16,527 nucleotides of DNA. Origin: Anaerolineae bacterium (lineage in GTDB: Bacteria > Chloroflexota > Anaerolineae > Aggregatilineales > Phototrophicaceae). The stretch is from NCBI GenBank assembly GCA_020848855.1, contig JADLHH010000622.1, positions 1-16,527 on the forward strand, written 5' to 3'. Position numbers and translations under genes: made by a program. Below, one piece after another: positions 6,443 to 13,626 of the stretch. Positions within the stretch are counted from its first letter, which is position 1; each line of letters opens with the position of its first letter. The notes under the pieces were generated by a model. The model was not told where the DNA came from. It searched no databases and saw only the letters and a list, made by a program, of their open reading frames with translations.

Positions 6443-7176
6443 ACCAGACGAATGGCGATTGGGACATGCAGGTACAAAACGTGGCGAAAGCCTTCCCCTA
6501 TCCCCCCACCCCGGATATCGCCGGGGGGATGCAGCGCAGCGGGCGGCGCATCGACCGGCGGCGGGCGGCGCAGGCAGCGACGCTGCTGCTGATCGGGATG
6601 GTCGCGCTGCTCGCCGTGCCGGAGATTCGGGCGCAGGTGCTGATGTTTTTCCGCATCGGCGCGGTCGAGGTGATCGTCACGACGGCGACCCCGCCGGCGA
6701 TGTTCGCGTCGGGTAATCTGCCCGATTCGGTGCTGGAGTTCCCCGGCGCGACCACGCTCGCCGACGCCGAGCAGCACGCCGGCTACCCGATCCCGCTGCC
6801 AGGCGCACTCGGCGCGCCGGATCGCGTCTATCTGATCGACGCCTTCCGCCCGATCGTCGTGCTGGCGTGGCTGGACGCCAGCGGCGCAGTCGAATACAGC
6901 CTGCACCTGCTCCCGGCGGGGACGTATTCCAGCAAGATGTATGAAGGCGATCTGGAAGAAACCGAAGTCAGCGGCGAGCGGGCGCTGTGGCTGCCGAATC
7001 CGCATCCGTATCTGCTGCGCACCGGCGCGACCGAATCCACCGTCAAGATACGACAGGTGACCGCGCACGCGCTGATGTGGGCGACGGCGGATGGGCAGAT
7101 GACCTACCGGCTGGAGACGAATCACCCGCTGGAAGACGCGCTGCGCATCGCCGAATCGGTCGGTGGGAACGGCTGA
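6439..7176 (+). CDS. One-pass membrane protein, probable anti-sigma factor (DUF4367-like outer domain)
   Basis: The protein has 245 residues and is translationally coupled to the sigma gene; AAAGGAG (6421-6427) lies upstream. Residues 1-42 are cytoplasmic, with a basic stretch (RSGRRIDRRR) before a membrane helix at about 44-60. Residues 62-245 would lie outside. The outer part ('PGATTLADAEQHAGYPIPLP', then LGAPDRVYLID and 'VLAWLDASGAVEYSLHLLP') resembles the DUF4367-type domain found in anti-sigma-like proteins of Gram-positive bacteria and Chloroflexota. The zinc-binding H-x3-C-x2-C motif of ZAS anti-sigma factors is absent, so inhibition would use another contact, perhaps the short N-terminal segment. 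Function is inferred from the overlap with the sigma gene and from topology. Confidence 0.7.
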   Translation: MNQTNGDWDMQVQNVAKAFPYPPTPDIAGGMQRSGRRIDRRRAAQAATLLLIGMVALLAVPEIRAQVLMFFRIGAVEVIVTTATPPAMFASGNLPDSVLEFPGATTLADAEQHAGYPIPLPGALGAPDRVYLIDAFRPIVVLAWLDASGAVEYSLHLLPAGTYSSKMYEGDLEETEVSGERALWLPNPHPYLLRTGATESTVKIRQVTAHALMWATADGQMTYRLETNHPLEDALRIAESVGGNG

Positions 7177-7222
7177 CCGCTGGCGGGTGTATTGCTTTGA
7201 GATGCAGACGAAAGGAGCGAAC

Positions 7223-7693
7223 ATGAATATTCGAAACGCGGCGATGCTCGTGCTGGGCATCCTGATCGGCATCACGATGCAGACGGTGATCGCCAAAGGC
7301 GACGCGCGCGTCACGATCAGCGGCGGCGACCTGCCGTATGAAGTCGAGATCACCGACGATGCCTGCCTGATGAACGCGCTGATGCCGGGCAACATCGACG
7401 ATCACACGATGCGGGTGCGCACGCCGCCCAGCGTCGAGGGCGACGGCTACCTGATCACGCGCTACGACCTGCTCAACAACGGCGACTACCAGCCGTTCAA
7501 CGCGGTACGCTTCTACTTCGACCCGCTCGGCGGCTACGGCTATGTCCAGAATGTGCCGGTCACGGGCAGCAGCGAGCGGGTTAACGACAACTGGTATCGC
7601 CCCAGCCGGCAGAGCCAGTTCGCAATCGAATACATCCTGACGCGCGCCCGCGCGCGCCTGCCGATCAGCGGCGGCGACACCGGGAATCCGTAG
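7223..7693 (+). CDS. Small secreted protein, SGGDLP family copy 1 (function unknown)
   Basis: A protein of 156 residues. The ATG at 7223 has AAAGGAG (7211-7217) five bases upstream. A signal peptide is evident (1-24, ending TVIA before KG) and no further membrane helix follows. The mature protein starts with 'ARVTISGGDLPYEVEITDD' and carries 'EGDGYLITRYDLL', NAVRFYFDPLGGYGYV, a GSSE turn and a W-Y-R patch. The same landmarks appear in the same order in the next gene, so the two are tandem paralogues. The C-terminus (ISGGDTGNP) repeats an SGGD element. The context downstream of a sigma/anti-sigma pair suggests a cell-envelope or extracellular protein made under that sigma factor. No enzyme motif was recognised. 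Confidence 0.78.
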   Translation: MNIRNAAMLVLGILIGITMQTVIAKGDARVTISGGDLPYEVEITDDACLMNALMPGNIDDHTMRVRTPPSVEGDGYLITRYDLLNNGDYQPFNAVRFYFDPLGGYGYVQNVPVTGSSERVNDNWYRPSRQSQFAIEYILTRARARLPISGGDTGNP

Positions 7694-7695
7694 CC

Positions 7696-7721
7696 GTCGA
7701 GGCGAGGCATCTCGCCCGTAC
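7696..7721. repeat. Degenerate copy of the REP-like palindrome
   Basis: GTCGAGGCGAGGCATCTCGC (from 7696) followed by CCGTAC matches the perfect hairpin at 5007-5034 except for a few changes and two missing bases. It again lies within a few bases of a stop codon (TAG at 7691-7693). Its stem is shorter, so any terminator activity is probably weak, which would allow read-through to the next gene. Confidence 0.65.
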
Positions 7722-7760
7722 ACCACAATCCAGCAAGCATTTTGGGAGGAAATGACCATC

Positions 7761-8261
7761 ATGAAAGCGAAAATTCTGGTTGGGCTGCTGGCGCTGCTGC
7801 TGACGCAAACCGTGCTGGCGAAGGGACCGCCGCAGAAGGTCACGATCAGCGGCGGCGATTTGCCGGGCGAGATCGAGATCACCGACGACGAGGCGACGCT
7901 GAACGCGCTGGCGATGATGTCGCTTGAAGACTACACGACGCTCACGCCGGACGCGCCGGAAAACATCAGTGGCGACGGCTATCTGATCACGCGGTACTAC
8001 CAGATGTCGTGGGGGCGTTACGTGGCGTTCGACGCGGTGCGCTACTACCCGAACCCCGACGGCGGCAGAGGTTATCTGAATTATCTCGGCATCATCAACG
8101 GCTCGTCGGAATACGACGGCAAATGGTTCCGGGCAAACGAGGCGGGCGAGGCGGCATTACAGGCGGTGATCGCCGGCAATGAAACGCGCGAAATGCCCGC
8201 ATCGACTGCGAGCATCGTGCGCATCTTCCTGAACGCTTTCGCGGCGTTCGCCTCGCAGTAA
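7761..8261 (+). CDS. Small secreted protein, SGGDLP family copy 2 (function unknown)
   Basis: A protein of 166 residues. GGGAGGA (7744-7750) is ten bases before the ATG at 7761; an in-frame ATG at 7752 would leave a one-base gap and is less likely. The signal peptide is residues 1-20 (ending TVLA before KG). The mature part reads KVTISGGDLPGEIEITDD, then GDGYLITRYYQMSWGRYVAF, DAVRYYPNPDGGRGYLNYLG and GSSEYDGKWFRAN. This is plainly a paralogue of the preceding gene. It has a longer C-terminus ending in 'SIVRIFLNAFAAFASQ', possibly an amphipathic helix. It is the last gene of the sigma factor operon and is followed by a strong hairpin. No known domain could be named. Confidence 0.8.
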   Translation: MKAKILVGLLALLLTQTVLAKGPPQKVTISGGDLPGEIEITDDEATLNALAMMSLEDYTTLTPDAPENISGDGYLITRYYQMSWGRYVAFDAVRYYPNPDGGRGYLNYLGIINGSSEYDGKWFRANEAGEAALQAVIAGNETREMPASTASIVRIFLNAFAAFASQ

Positions 8262-8265
8262 AACA

Positions 8266-8295
8266 GCGCGGGCGATCCAGATGGATCGTCCGCGC
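8266..8295. terminator. 13-bp hairpin terminator between convergent genes
   Basis: GCGCGGGCGATCC (8266-8278) pairs with GGATCGTCCGCGC (8283-8295) through one G-U pair in RNA, with an AGAT loop. It lies four bases after the stop of the SGGDLP copy 2 gene and 44 bases past the end of the convergent gene. The downstream run (GTATTCCTGTT) is only moderately T-rich, so the stem itself probably does most of the work. Confidence 0.72.
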
Positions 8296-8339
8296 GTATT
8301 CCTGTTGTGCCGCGACGACATACGCGGCGGGTGCGTCGC

Positions 8340-9485
8340 TCAGCCGGTCTGCATCGACATATTCGACATGCCGCCGAGCATCTCCAGCAGCGACTCGTAG
8401 GGGAAGACCATCGCATCTTCCGGCGCGGTGATCGGCGGGACGCTGTTGAAGCTGTTGCTGAACAGCGTCAGGTCAAACGCGACAGCCGGAGCCGGCTCGT
8501 CCTTGCTCTCCTTGCCGCTGTCCATCACTGCCATCATCGAAGCCATATCGAGCGAGAAGGTGGCGTGAACGGCGCGGACGAAAGCGTCTTCAACGCCGAT
8601 GGTTTCGTCAATCACGAACGTCATGTTCTTGAGCATCTGCGAGGACATCGCCAGCGCCTGATCCATTTCCGACTGGCTCAGCGTCTGCCCCTGCGCTTCC
8701 AACTGCTCGCGCATGGCGTCCATCATCAGGTCGCGGAACGCCGGGGTGGACATCAGGCTGCCGAAGTCGAGCGTGAAGCGGAAAGTCTCCTCGTCGGGCA
8801 TCCCAAGATCGACCTTCTCGACCGTCATAAACTCGCCGAGGAGCGCCGGGTCGCTGAACTGCTCGATGTACGCCTGCATATCGACGGAATCCATCGTCGC
8901 CGCCGACATCCCGCTGAACAGATCGGGCATTTCTTCCATCAGCGCCCGCACGAACCCCGCCAGATCGAGACCGACCCACCCGGACATGCCCGAATCGCCC
9001 AGATCGCTCAGGAGCGCCTGCAGGGTATCGAGATTCAGGTAGCCGACGCCGTCGACCATGCTCAGTTCAAGGGTCAGGCTGTTCGGCGCGTTCGGATCGA
9101 CCTCCTGCACCAATTCAGGCGGGACGGTGACCGTCATCGAGAAATTGAAATCGAGGTTGTCGAGGACTTCCAGCAGCCCCTGAGCGGGGTCGCTCTCCAT
9201 GACAGCCGAGTCGCTGCTGATGTTCGACGCGCCGGAATACGCGCCGCTGCCCATGATGGTGATCGCCAGCGGCTCTTCCATATCGGGCACGTTCGAGATC
9301 GTCAGGTTCATATTGAAATCGAAGGCAGCCGAGTCCAGGGTACGCATGACTTCCTGCGACCGGGTTAGCAGATCGCAGTCTTCCTGTGCCAGGTCGCCGC
9401 AGAAAACCGGCACGGTCGTCTGGGCGTAAGCAGCGCCGCTAACACACAGGATCAGCATCGCCGCCAGTAACACACTCTTCTTCAT
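8340..9485 (-). CDS. Secreted protein of unknown function, possibly LolA/LppX-like fold
   Basis: The protein has 381 residues. The ATG at 9483-9485 has AAGGAG nine bases upstream. The signal peptide is 1-21 (MKKSVLLAAMLILCVSGAAYA, cleavage before QTTV). C29 and C37 may form a disulphide bond in the mature protein. Alternating polar/hydrophobic segments ('AFDFNMNLTISNVPDM', 'LDFNFSMTVTVPPEL', 'NSLTLELSMVDGVGYLNLDT', 'VDLGMPDEETFRFTLDFG') suggest a large antiparallel sheet. This recalls the lipid-binding half-barrel of LolA and LppX/LprG proteins, but no diagnostic motif was found and there is no lipobox. The protein is unusually rich in Met, with many M near the C-terminus (EMLGGMSNMSMQTG). 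Function is unknown; a substrate-binding or carrier role is only a guess from the predicted strands. Confidence 0.8.
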   Translation of the reverse strand: MKKSVLLAAMLILCVSGAAYAQTTVPVFCGDLAQEDCDLLTRSQEVMRTLDSAAFDFNMNLTISNVPDMEEPLAITIMGSGAYSGASNISSDSAVMESDPAQGLLEVLDNLDFNFSMTVTVPPELVQEVDPNAPNSLTLELSMVDGVGYLNLDTLQALLSDLGDSGMSGWVGLDLAGFVRALMEEMPDLFSGMSAATMDSVDMQAYIEQFSDPALLGEFMTVEKVDLGMPDEETFRFTLDFGSLMSTPAFRDLMMDAMREQLEAQGQTLSQSEMDQALAMSSQMLKNMTFVIDETIGVEDAFVRAVHATFSLDMASMMAVMDSGKESKDEPAPAVAFDLTLFSNSFNSVPPITAPEDAMVFPYESLLEMLGGMSNMSMQTG

Positions 9486-9526
9486 CACACGAATCTCCTT
9501 CATGGTGTACCAATCCCGCAAGCAGG

Positions 9527-9532
9527 ATTATA
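9527..9532 (-). promoter_or_regulatory. -10 box of the 381-residue secreted protein gene
   Basis: On the minus strand TATAAT lies 41 bases upstream of the ATG, predicting a start near 9520 and a leader of about 35 bases that contains the AAGGAG site. No -35 at normal spacing is convincing; a TTAACA is present but about 20 bases away. Confidence 0.5.
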
Positions 9533-9600
9533 ACGCAGTTTATTTATATCATTGTTAATGAATTGCGAGACCCGATTTTCTGGGGGGATAGCGGGGCTGC

Positions 9601-12315
9601 TCAGGGCGTGTCTTCGTCGCCTTCGGGCTTTTCCTGCGTGCCGCCGAGGTAACCCGCCAGCCATTTGAGGGTATCGACCGCGCTGTGCGGCTGCTGTTCG
9701 CCCGCCATCAACTGGCGATCAACGTCGTCGCCCCGGCGCATGAGCGTGGCTTTGCTGCGGCTGTCGCCCATCACGGCGATCATCTGCGCCAGCTCTTTGA
9801 GGTTGTTGGCGAAAATCTTCAGCTCGTGCGGCGAAAGCTCGTCGGCGCGCGCGTCCAGCTCCAGCCGGACCGTCGCGGGGTCGAAATTCGCGGGGCGCTT
9901 GGGCGATGGGTCGAACGACTCCGCCATGCTTTGCAGGACGGCGTAAGCGGTGGCGACATCTTCGGCGAACTGGGTGAGCGTCCGCTTGCCGAGCATCCGC
10001 CGGAAAGCGATGATCGACTGGATGACGGTGCGCAGGTCGTCGAGCGGGCGGCGGCTTTCGGCGAGCGCCCGCTCGATGCGCTGGAGCCGCGCCATCGTCT
10101 GCTCGCGCACGTAGCCGCGCCACCATGCCAGGAACTGCGCGCGGGCGGCGGCGCTCCACGCGATCAGGGCGGTAATGCGCTGCAGGTCGTCGAGCAGCAG
10201 GTCGTCATCTTCGAGTGTTTCCAGGTCGGCGGTCAGCCGCCGCAGCACGACCCGCGTGATGAATTCCTGCTTCTGTTCGCCCGCCACCGCCAGCAGATGC
10301 CAGACGACTTCGGCTTCGAGGACGAGATGCGGGTGCTGCTGGATGGTGCGCGCCACCTGCTCCATGATTTCCAGCGACGAGCCGCGCCAGTCCCACGCGA
10401 CCAGCAAGCCGACGTATACGTCCAGCGCTGCCTGCTGATCGAGATCGCCGACGGCGATCATCTGGGCGATCAGGGCGAGCGCGTCCGAATCGCTGCGCTC
10501 GCTCTGGCTGATGGCGTTGACGATAACCGGCAGGAAATCGTCGCGGCGGCTCGTCTGATGGATGATCTGATGCGAGAGATCGTCGCGGCGGTCGTGGAGC
10601 ATCGCGCCGAGCAGGGTATCGAGCGCTTCGCCGGGAAGCCACACCGCGCCGCCGCCGATCAATTGGTTGACGAGGCGCTCAGCGCTGTACTTGCCGCCGT
10701 TGGGCGCGCTGCTGGCGTAAATCGCCCATAACTGGGTCATCGTGCCGGCGGTGAACATGGCAGGGTTGCGGGCTTCCAGCGCTCGCGCCAGCGTGACCAG
10801 AAAGACTTCGACGCCGTAGGTTTGCAAAATGGCGAGCGGGTCGCCTTCGCCCCGGCTGAGCGCCGCGCCCAGCCCATTGGGGAGCGCTGCCAGCAGGGCA
10901 TCGTCGGCGAGCAGCGTTTCGAGCGCCGCCGGGTCGCGCCGCACCGCCAGCAGCAGCAGCGCCTGCGCCAGATCGGGTTCGGTGCGCGCGCGCTCCTGCG
11001 CCGAGAGAATGGCGTTGTGCAGCACTTCGCCCAGGTCGTAGCTGGCAGGCTCGCGCGCGACCAGCCGCAGCCAGTTGATCGCCGTCTCGGCGTCGCCGTC
11101 GAGGATGGCGACTCGCAGCGATGCCAGCGCCGCCGTTTTCAGACGCTCCGCCCAGCGACCGTCGGGGTCAGCGCCGCTGCTCAGGCGCGTGCGCACGAAC
11201 GAATAGACGGCGTCCGGCTGGGTATCGAGGTCGCGCTGAAGCTGGTCGTAGAGCGCGGCGTCGAGTTCGGGGTCTTCGTCCATCGCGCGGGCGACGATTT
11301 GCGACGATTCGGGGTCGCGGGCTTCGAGCGCCTGCGTCAGCATCCGCGCGGCGTACAACCGCTTGAGTTCGCCTTCCGGCGGGATATCCCGCATCGCCGC
11401 CTTGAGCGCTTCGGGCGGCACGTCTTCGCCCGCCATGATCTGCGCGTCGAGGGCGTGGCGTTCGGCAACCGCCGTCAGGCTGTTCTGGAGATTGCGGTTG
11501 ACCATGAGCGTCGAGGCAATCGAGTCCATCTGGTCGATGGCGCTCAGGAACATGGCAAGGTCGCCCTTCCACAACGCCAGCAGCCGCCGGATGAACGGCG
11601 TTTCCAGCACTTCGTCGTCGGGGTAGGTCTGCGCGTCCCAGTCGACGAGCCAGCGCCCGGTGATCACGCTGGCGGGCGCGAACACGACCCGCGCCTGGGT
11701 CATGGTCTTCTCGTGGCGGTTGGTCGAAAATGTGAAGTCCGGGCGGGAGTGTGACGGAAGCAGCGCCATCAAGCCGCGTATCACCGCCAGCCGCGCGCCG
11801 GTGTCGGCGGGGAAGTCGTGGATCATCAAGCCGCGCTCGTGCAGCGCCGCGCCGAGCATCCGCAGGGCGTGAGGGATGTCGATGCCGCGCGCGATGAGCG
11901 CATCGACCTGCGCGCGCCGCTGTCCTGCCGTCCAGTGGCTGACGGCGCTCAGCTTGAGCGGGGCGACGCGGGCAGTCTGGATCACGCCGTCGGCGGGCTG
12001 GGCGAACAGGGCGACCAGCGGCGCGAGATTGCCCGCCATGTCGGCGAGGACATCACGCGGGACGACCACGTACTCGTAGTAGGCTTTTCCGGCGCTGTTG
12101 TAGGCGCACGCCCAGACGAAGCGCTCGCCGGGTCCGGCAAAGCTGCCAAACGCCCGCGACGCCGCGAACGTCTCCCCGTCCATCGGTTTCAGCGAGGTGA
12201 TCCCACGCCACAGCGCGGCGTCCTGCGGCGTCAGATGCTCGCTGATCGCCAGGATGCCGATCTCGTCCGAGGTATCGGACGTGCCGTAAATGATCCGTTC
12301 AAGCGTAATCGTCAT
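9601..12315 (-). CDS. Large helical-repeat protein with GAP1-like N-terminal region (tentative)
   Basis: The protein has 904 residues, with no signal peptide or membrane helix, so it is cytoplasmic. The ATG at 12313-12315 has GGGAAG five bases upstream. Residues 6-95 ('ERIIYGTSDTSDEIGILAIS' then EHLTPQDAALWRGI, 'RFVWACAYNSAGKAYYEYVV') and the later 'LMALLPSHSRPDFTFSTNRH' (182-201) resemble the N and middle parts of GTPase-associated protein 1 (GAP1). In that superfamily a 'LP...R..L/FTFST' motif follows an N-terminal domain beginning with a '(L/I)xYG(T/Y)S' strand. Residues about 250-760 are helical with short D/E-rich turns, like HEAT or TPR-type solenoids. The C-terminus (760-904) has long charged helices. 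GAP1 proteins are known from NTP-dependent conflict systems, but no GTPase or effector gene is beside this one. The assignment is from memory of the family and is uncertain. Confidence 0.6.
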   Translation of the reverse strand: MTITLERIIYGTSDTSDEIGILAISEHLTPQDAALWRGITSLKPMDGETFAASRAFGSFAGPGERFVWACAYNSAGKAYYEYVVVPRDVLADMAGNLAPLVALFAQPADGVIQTARVAPLKLSAVSHWTAGQRRAQVDALIARGIDIPHALRMLGAALHERGLMIHDFPADTGARLAVIRGLMALLPSHSRPDFTFSTNRHEKTMTQARVVFAPASVITGRWLVDWDAQTYPDDEVLETPFIRRLLALWKGDLAMFLSAIDQMDSIASTLMVNRNLQNSLTAVAERHALDAQIMAGEDVPPEALKAAMRDIPPEGELKRLYAARMLTQALEARDPESSQIVARAMDEDPELDAALYDQLQRDLDTQPDAVYSFVRTRLSSGADPDGRWAERLKTAALASLRVAILDGDAETAINWLRLVAREPASYDLGEVLHNAILSAQERARTEPDLAQALLLLAVRRDPAALETLLADDALLAALPNGLGAALSRGEGDPLAILQTYGVEVFLVTLARALEARNPAMFTAGTMTQLWAIYASSAPNGGKYSAERLVNQLIGGGAVWLPGEALDTLLGAMLHDRRDDLSHQIIHQTSRRDDFLPVIVNAISQSERSDSDALALIAQMIAVGDLDQQAALDVYVGLLVAWDWRGSSLEIMEQVARTIQQHPHLVLEAEVVWHLLAVAGEQKQEFITRVVLRRLTADLETLEDDDLLLDDLQRITALIAWSAAARAQFLAWWRGYVREQTMARLQRIERALAESRRPLDDLRTVIQSIIAFRRMLGKRTLTQFAEDVATAYAVLQSMAESFDPSPKRPANFDPATVRLELDARADELSPHELKIFANNLKELAQMIAVMGDSRSKATLMRRGDDVDRQLMAGEQQPHSAVDTLKWLAGYLGGTQEKPEGDEDTP

Positions 12316-12342
12316 CGACGCTTCCCAAAACTGCCGGACAGC

Positions 12343-12371
12343 ATTGTATCATGGTTGGCGCTAATCGTCAG
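12343..12371 (-). promoter_or_regulatory. Possible promoter of the GAP1-like gene at the end of recO
   Basis: On the minus strand CTGACG (12366-12371) and TACAAT (12343-12348) are 17 bases apart. The -35 overlaps the recO stop codon. The predicted start is near 12336, about 20 bases before the ATG. This would allow expression separate from recO. Confidence 0.45.
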
Positions 12372-13132
12372 GAATAACGCAGCCGGCGGATGAAGTCGGC
12401 GCTTTGCAAGCGGCGTTCGAGCAGGTACAGGATGTAACCCTGAAGGATGCGCTCCAGGTCATCGTGCAGGCGGGTATCGACCTGAAGCGACTTCACCTGC
12501 GCGTAAGGGCTGCGCTGCATGTGGCGCAGCAGCTTGAGCGTCAGCATGGGCAGCGGCACGAACGACGAGCCGCGCGCCGCGTCGCGCGGGCAGACGACGC
12601 CGCCTTCGGCATAGGTGAAGAACTGGTCTTCGGGCTGCACGTCCTCGTGCCCGATCACGCATTCGTTCAGTTCCGGGCGGAAGCCAGCCAGATCGAGCAG
12701 ATGAAGCTCGTAATAACGCAGCGCGAGCCGGGGGTCGGTCTCGCCGCACAAACGCTCGAAGGTGGCGTCGAGCAGCGCGAACAGCCGCGCCGTGTCGTCA
12801 TCGCCGTCGAGGGCGAAGCGGTCGCACAGTTCGGCAGCGTAGGCGGCATACGCGCCGAGTGTGAGGTCGTCGCGCAGCGGCAGATACGGCGCGACCATCT
12901 CCGCCTGCACGGCGATGCCCAGGTCGCGCCCGCGATGGATCAGCATATCGGCGCGGGTGAACAGCTCGACGTGCCCGGTCTTGGTGCTGGTGAGCTTGCG
13001 CGCGCCTTTGACGACGACTTCGATTTTGCCGTGATGCGGCGTGAGCAGCGTCAGCAGGCGGTCGGCTTCGCCCAGGTCGAAGCGCTTGAGGATGATCGCC
13101 GGGGTGCGGAACGAACGTTCACGGGACGACAT
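12368..13132 (-). CDS. recO: DNA repair protein RecO with a half-degenerate zinc site
   Basis: The protein has 254 residues, the usual length. RecO loads RecA on SSB-coated single-stranded DNA together with RecR and RecF. The N-terminal OB-fold contains 'PAIILKRFDLGEADRLLTLL' (11-30) followed by 'TPHHGKIEVVVKGARKLTST' (31-50), both typical. A helical part follows, with 'RYYELHLLDLAGFRPELNEC' (139-158). In many RecO proteins four cysteines (C-x2-C ... C-x2-C) bind zinc after this point. Here only C158 and C181 remain; the partners are G161 and D184, so zinc binding is probably lost. The start ATG (13130-13132) lies within the end of the cytidine deaminase gene, with a 14-base overlap, so the two are translationally coupled. 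Confidence 0.92.
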   Translation of the reverse strand: MSSRERSFRTPAIILKRFDLGEADRLLTLLTPHHGKIEVVVKGARKLTSTKTGHVELFTRADMLIHRGRDLGIAVQAEMVAPYLPLRDDLTLGAYAAYAAELCDRFALDGDDDTARLFALLDATFERLCGETDPRLALRYYELHLLDLAGFRPELNECVIGHEDVQPEDQFFTYAEGGVVCPRDAARGSSFVPLPMLTLKLLRHMQRSPYAQVKSLQVDTRLHDDLERILQGYILYLLERRLQSADFIRRLRYS

Positions 13133-13526
13133 CGGTCAGCGATTCCGGACCAAACCCGCGCGGCAGCAGGTCGGAAAGCACGCCGTCATAGACAACCATG
13201 CCGTCTGGTTTGGCGAGGATCACGCGCAGGTTGGGCGCAAACTCGTAGAGCATCTGGCGACAGGTTCCGCAGGGCGAACCGGCGTTGGGGGTGACGATGG
13301 CAATGGCGTCGAATTCGCGCTGTCCTTCGCTCACGGCTTTGACCAGCGCGACCCGCTCGGCGCAAATCGTGGCGGGATAGGCGGCGTTCTCGACGTTACA
13401 GCCGCCGTAGACCGTGCCATCCCTGGCGCGCAGCGCCGCCCCGACCGGGTAGTGCGAATAGGGGATATAAGCATGACGCGCCGCATCGGTCGCCGCGCTA
13501 ACGAGGGTATGGAGCGAGTCGTCCAA
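13119..13526 (-). CDS. cdd: Cytidine deaminase, homotetrameric type
   Basis: The protein has 135 residues from a TTG at 13524-13526. It hydrolyses cytidine and deoxycytidine to uridine forms in pyrimidine salvage. The zinc and catalytic residues are intact: C55-A-E57 and P-C86-x2-C89 ('NAGSPCGTCRQMLYEF'). The substrate-binding 'SHYPVGAAL' and 'GGCNVENAAYPATICAERVA' segments are also typical. The length and three-cysteine site fit the tetrameric class. The TTG start is chosen because a promoter TATAAT lies at 13555-13560 and the predicted transcript begins near 13548. The longer in-frame ATG at 13583 is upstream of that. The ribosome site is weak (GGA about ten bases before TTG). The 3' end overlaps recO by 14 bases. 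Confidence 0.92.
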   Translation of the reverse strand: MDDSLHTLVSAATDAARHAYIPYSHYPVGAALRARDGTVYGGCNVENAAYPATICAERVALVKAVSEGQREFDAIAIVTPNAGSPCGTCRQMLYEFAPNLRVILAKPDGMVVYDGVLSDLLPRGFGPESLTDVVP

Positions 13527-13554
13527 GCAAACATCCGTTCGTATACGTGCGGAT

Positions 13555-13583
13555 ATTATACCGCACTCGACCGGCGGCGTCAC
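13555..13583 (-). promoter_or_regulatory. Promoter of the cdd-recO pair
   Basis: On the minus strand GTGACG (13578-13583) and a perfect TATAAT (13555-13560) are 17 bases apart, between the manA stop codon and cdd. It predicts a transcript start near 13548 and fixes the deaminase start downstream of that point. Confidence 0.65.
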
Positions 13584-13626
13584 GGGCGTTTCGGCGAGGG
13601 GAGCGTCTTCCGTATTCTGCTGCCGC

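Noticed and set aside
8307..9368. Plus-strand frame of 353 residues opposite the secreted protein gene
   Set aside because: His/Arg-rich shadow frame; the minus strand has a signal peptide, ribosome site and -10 box.
9685..11754. Plus-strand frames (348 and 310 residues) opposite the GAP1-like gene
   Set aside because: Shadow frames of high-GC coding DNA with no motif and no ribosome site seen; the minus-strand frame is continuous over 904 codons.
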